The translations under genes were made by a program, and so were the position numbers. The notes beneath the pieces were generated by a model. The model saw only the letters and a list, made by a program, of their open reading frames with translations. It ran no database searches and was not told the DNA's origin. From Bog-1181 sp964565765 (GTDB lineage: Bacteria; Oederibacteriota; PGYV01; Palsa-1178): DNA of 17,795 nt. The DNA lies in the NCBI GenBank assembly GCA_964565765.1, contig CAZMGF010000046.1:1-17795 (forward strand). Direction: 5' to 3'. Every line of letters begins with the position of its first letter. Position 1 is the first letter of the stretch. Positions 15,946 to 17,795 of the stretch are shown here, piece after piece.

Positions 15946-15957
15946 CCCGCAAGCGGG
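15946..15957 (-). other. Short CUUG-loop hairpin abutting the lysA stop codon
   Basis: The minus strand reads CCCGCTTGCGGG immediately after the lysA TAA: a 4-bp G/C stem closed by a CUUG tetraloop. It lies within the 28 bases before dapF. No U-run follows, so a terminator is unlikely. It may just be a stable intercistronic element. Confidence 0.4.
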
Positions 15958-17202
15958 TTATATTTTTTCCTTTATCACAAGGTCTTCGTACGTTTCTCTT
16001 TCCCTTATAAGCCGGTGTTTCTTTCCGTCGACTAAAACTTCCGCTGCGCGCGGCCTTGAATTATAATTTGAAGCCATCGCCATGCCGTACGCGCCGGCGC
16101 TCCTTACAGCAAGAAGGCCGCCAGGCTCAACTTCCGGCAGGTTTCTGTCCTTACCGAGAAAATCCGCGGACTCGCAAATGGGCCCGACCACGTCGCACTG
16201 GTAAAGTTTTTCACTTTTCTTCATGTTTACCGGTATTATCTTGTGAAAAGAACCGTATAACGCGGGCCTGATAAGATCGTTCATGCCCGCGTCAACTATG
16301 ATAAAATTTTTTGACCTGCCTTTTTTATTATATATTACCTCTGTGACAAGAATTCCCGCGTTGCCTATGATGAACCTTCCCGGTTCCAGTATTATCTTCA
16401 GTCCAAAACCGGCAATGTGGGGCTTCACAGCCTTGGCGAATACATCCGCTGTAGTGGGTTTTTCCTCGTTGTATATAATACCGAGCCCGCCGCCTATATT
16501 AAGGTATTCAATGGTTATCCCTTCCCTGTTAAGTTCCAGGACAAACTGCGCTATTTTCGCCACGGCGTTCAGATAAGGTATCGGCGTGGTTATCTGCGAC
16601 CCGATATGCATGTCGACGCCTTTTATATTAATATGTTTGAGCTTCTTTGCGGTCCTGTAAATACCCAGCGCAAAATTAATATCTATGCCAAACTTTGATT
16701 CTTTTTTTCCGGTATTGACATAGTGGTGCGTAAGGGCGTCCACATCCGGATTGATACGCAGGGCAACGTCCGCCTTTTTGCCCATTTTCCCGGCAATGTA
16801 ATTAACCGCGCGCAGCTCTTCAACAGACTCTATATTGAACATAAGTATGCCCGACTTCAGCGCGTACCTGATCTCATCGGCGGTCTTGCCGACGCCGGCG
16901 TAAACTATCTTTTTGGGGTCCGCGCCTATGCCAAGCACGCGGTAAAGTTCACCGCCGGATACAATGTCAAAGCCCGCTCCCTGTGAGCGCATTTCCTTGA
17001 GGATTGCGCCGCTTGAATTTGCCTTTACAGAATAGCATATCATGGCGTCAAGGTCCGAAAAAGCGCCGCGGATCTTGTGATAATGTTCAACAAAGGTCCT
17101 CTTTGAATACACATACAGGGGCGTGCCGTATTTTGCCGCAAGCATGTTTATATCCGCATCTTCGGCAAAAAGAACCTTCTTTTTATAGTTAAAATAATCC
17201 AT
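15958..17202 (-). CDS. lysA: Diaminopimelate decarboxylase
   Basis: LysA decarboxylates meso-diaminopimelate to L-lysine using PLP. The 414 residues form the alanine-racemase-like barrel plus C-terminal domain. Motifs are CYSVKANSS with PLP Lys60, GAGFDIVSGGELYR, MHIGSQI, LNIGGGLGI, EPGRFI (phosphate binding), GPICESADFLG with the catalytic Cys from the partner subunit, and AGAYGMAMASNYN. ATG at 17202 follows GGAGG by 7 bases. It is the first gene behind the promoter at 17252-17280, unusual only in that the last step of the pathway leads the operon. The leader of roughly 40 bases is too short for a lysine riboswitch. Confidence 0.98.
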   Translation of the reverse strand: MDYFNYKKKVLFAEDADINMLAAKYGTPLYVYSKRTFVEHYHKIRGAFSDLDAMICYSVKANSSGAILKEMRSQGAGFDIVSGGELYRVLGIGADPKKIVYAGVGKTADEIRYALKSGILMFNIESVEELRAVNYIAGKMGKKADVALRINPDVDALTHHYVNTGKKESKFGIDINFALGIYRTAKKLKHINIKGVDMHIGSQITTPIPYLNAVAKIAQFVLELNREGITIEYLNIGGGLGIIYNEEKPTTADVFAKAVKPHIAGFGLKIILEPGRFIIGNAGILVTEVIYNKKGRSKNFIIVDAGMNDLIRPALYGSFHKIIPVNMKKSEKLYQCDVVGPICESADFLGKDRNLPEVEPGGLLAVRSAGAYGMAMASNYNSRPRAAEVLVDGKKHRLIRERETYEDLVIKEKI

Positions 17203-17251
17203 ACTTTAGCCTCCAGCCGTAAATTCTTCTTATGCTGATGTAAGTTTATGA

Positions 17252-17280
17252 AATATAACATAAATGGTAATATTAGTCAA
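17252..17280 (-). promoter_or_regulatory. Sigma70-type promoter for the lysA-dap-fol-pan operon
   Basis: The minus strand reads TTGACT (17280-17275), a 17-base spacer, then TATATT (17257-17252). Each hexamer matches the consensus at 5 of 6 bases. The -35 box begins directly after the stop codon of the preceding gene. Transcription would start near 17245, giving a leader of about 43 bases to the lysA ATG. No riboswitch, attenuator or operator repeat is visible in the leader. Confidence 0.65.
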
Positions 17281-17795
17281 TTAAGGGAAAAGACTGCCCC
17301 TTTTTAACGCGCCGTTAAGGTTGGCCTGCATGCCGTTTCTGGAGCCTCTATAAGGCAGCATAAGGGCCCTTTTATAGGCTGCTGCAGCTTCCCTGAATTT
17401 TGACGCCGCGAACAGGTCATTGCCGTAATTGGATTGGGCTCCCGCGTAATTCGAAACCAGCCTGAAATTGTCCGCGTCACCCAGAAAAGCCGCGTTGTAA
17501 ATCCCCCTGTAAGAATATAACCTGAAAACATCATAAAATGGCTCTGGCTGCGCGGCGGCCGATGCCAGCAGTGTTATCCCGGCCTGTAAATGTTTTAGGC
17601 CCGTTTTCGAGGCGGTTTTTAACCCATAGCCGCAAAAGCAAAGGCGCGACATGGAAACTGCCTTAACAGCATTTATGGTGTTTAATTCAGGCTGATAGGT
17701 TTCCATAGGAACCGGTGTGAATTCATTTTGAAAATCCCTGATTCCCCATTCAAAAGCAAGGAAGGTGGAATTAACCACTTTCATGGCTGGTTTGA
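17281..17795 (-). CDS. Unrecognised protein with TPR-like C-terminus, 3' part only
   Basis: The frame is open to the right edge. The first ATG (17784) has no ribosome binding site and the preceding codons (K, P, A) read through, so this is most likely the C-terminal part of a longer protein. About 170 residues are visible. The last third holds a TPR-like unit (NYGNDLFAASKFREAAAAYKR, in part: G, Y/F, A, A-A-Y, A-L spacing). An earlier stretch, GLKHLQAGITLLASAAA, is also helical and repeat-like. Cys residues occur as CFCGYG. I do not recognise the family. It ends exactly where the lysA promoter begins, with no terminator hairpin between. Confidence 0.6.
   Translation of the reverse strand, partial: KPAMKVVNSTFLAFEWGIRDFQNEFTPVPMETYQPELNTINAVKAVSMSRLCFCGYGLKTASKTGLKHLQAGITLLASAAAQPEPFYDVFRLYSYRGIYNAAFLGDADNFRLVSNYAGAQSNYGNDLFAASKFREAAAAYKRALMLPYRGSRNGMQANLNGALKRGSLFP

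Noticed and set aside
17203..17245. Possible lysine riboswitch ahead of lysA
   Set aside because: The predicted leader is about 43 bases, far shorter than the lysine riboswitch aptamer, and no conserved stems are seen.

Overview
All recognisable genes in this window lie on the minus strand, tightly packed (gaps mostly 1 to 60 bases, several ATGA overlaps). No rRNA, tRNA, CRISPR array, insertion sequence or phage gene was seen, and no stretch over 300 bases lacks a gene. The content is bacterial chromosomal core metabolism. Meso-diaminopimelate synthesis through DapL, strong GGAGG ribosome binding sites, TPR proteins and a lipoprotein suggest a Gram-negative-type, probably uncultured anaerobic lineage (for example a deltaproteobacterial or candidate-phylum relative). 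I cannot place it more precisely from sequence alone.

Read in the direction of transcription (right to left): at the right edge is the 3' part of an unrecognised protein with a TPR-like C-terminus. A good sigma70-type promoter follows (TTGACT, 17 bases, TATATT; 17252-17280). It heads a long collinear run: lysA, dapF, dapA, dapB, a fumarylacetoacetate-hydrolase-family gene, dapL, folK, a deoxynucleoside kinase gene, panB, panC, panD, an L-aspartate dehydrogenase gene, and a Cache/PAS sensor histidine kinase. The run supplies tetrahydrodipicolinate, LL-DAP, meso-DAP and lysine by the aminotransferase (DapL) route, one folate step, deoxynucleoside salvage, and pantothenate from ketoisovalerate plus beta-alanine. 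The earlier aspartate steps (lysC, asd) and ketopantoate reductase are not here.

A second promoter of almost the same design (TTGACT, 17 bases, TATTAT; 5289-5317) sits just after the kinase gene. It heads an ABC exporter ATPase (TTG start), its six-helix permease, a membrane-anchored TPR protein and uvrA. At the left edge is the signal peptide of a lipoprotein cut by the window end.

Nothing here is a clearly new system. The points most worth a second look are: (1) the histidine kinase, whose first membrane helix is coded upstream of any ATG/GTG/TTG, so it may start at an AUU behind a good ribosome binding site; (2) aspartate dehydrogenase directly after panD, suggesting aspartate supply for beta-alanine; (3) a FAHD1-like enzyme inside the dap cluster, perhaps handling oxaloacetate or pyruvate-derived by-products; (4) short hairpins between lysA, dapF and dapA.
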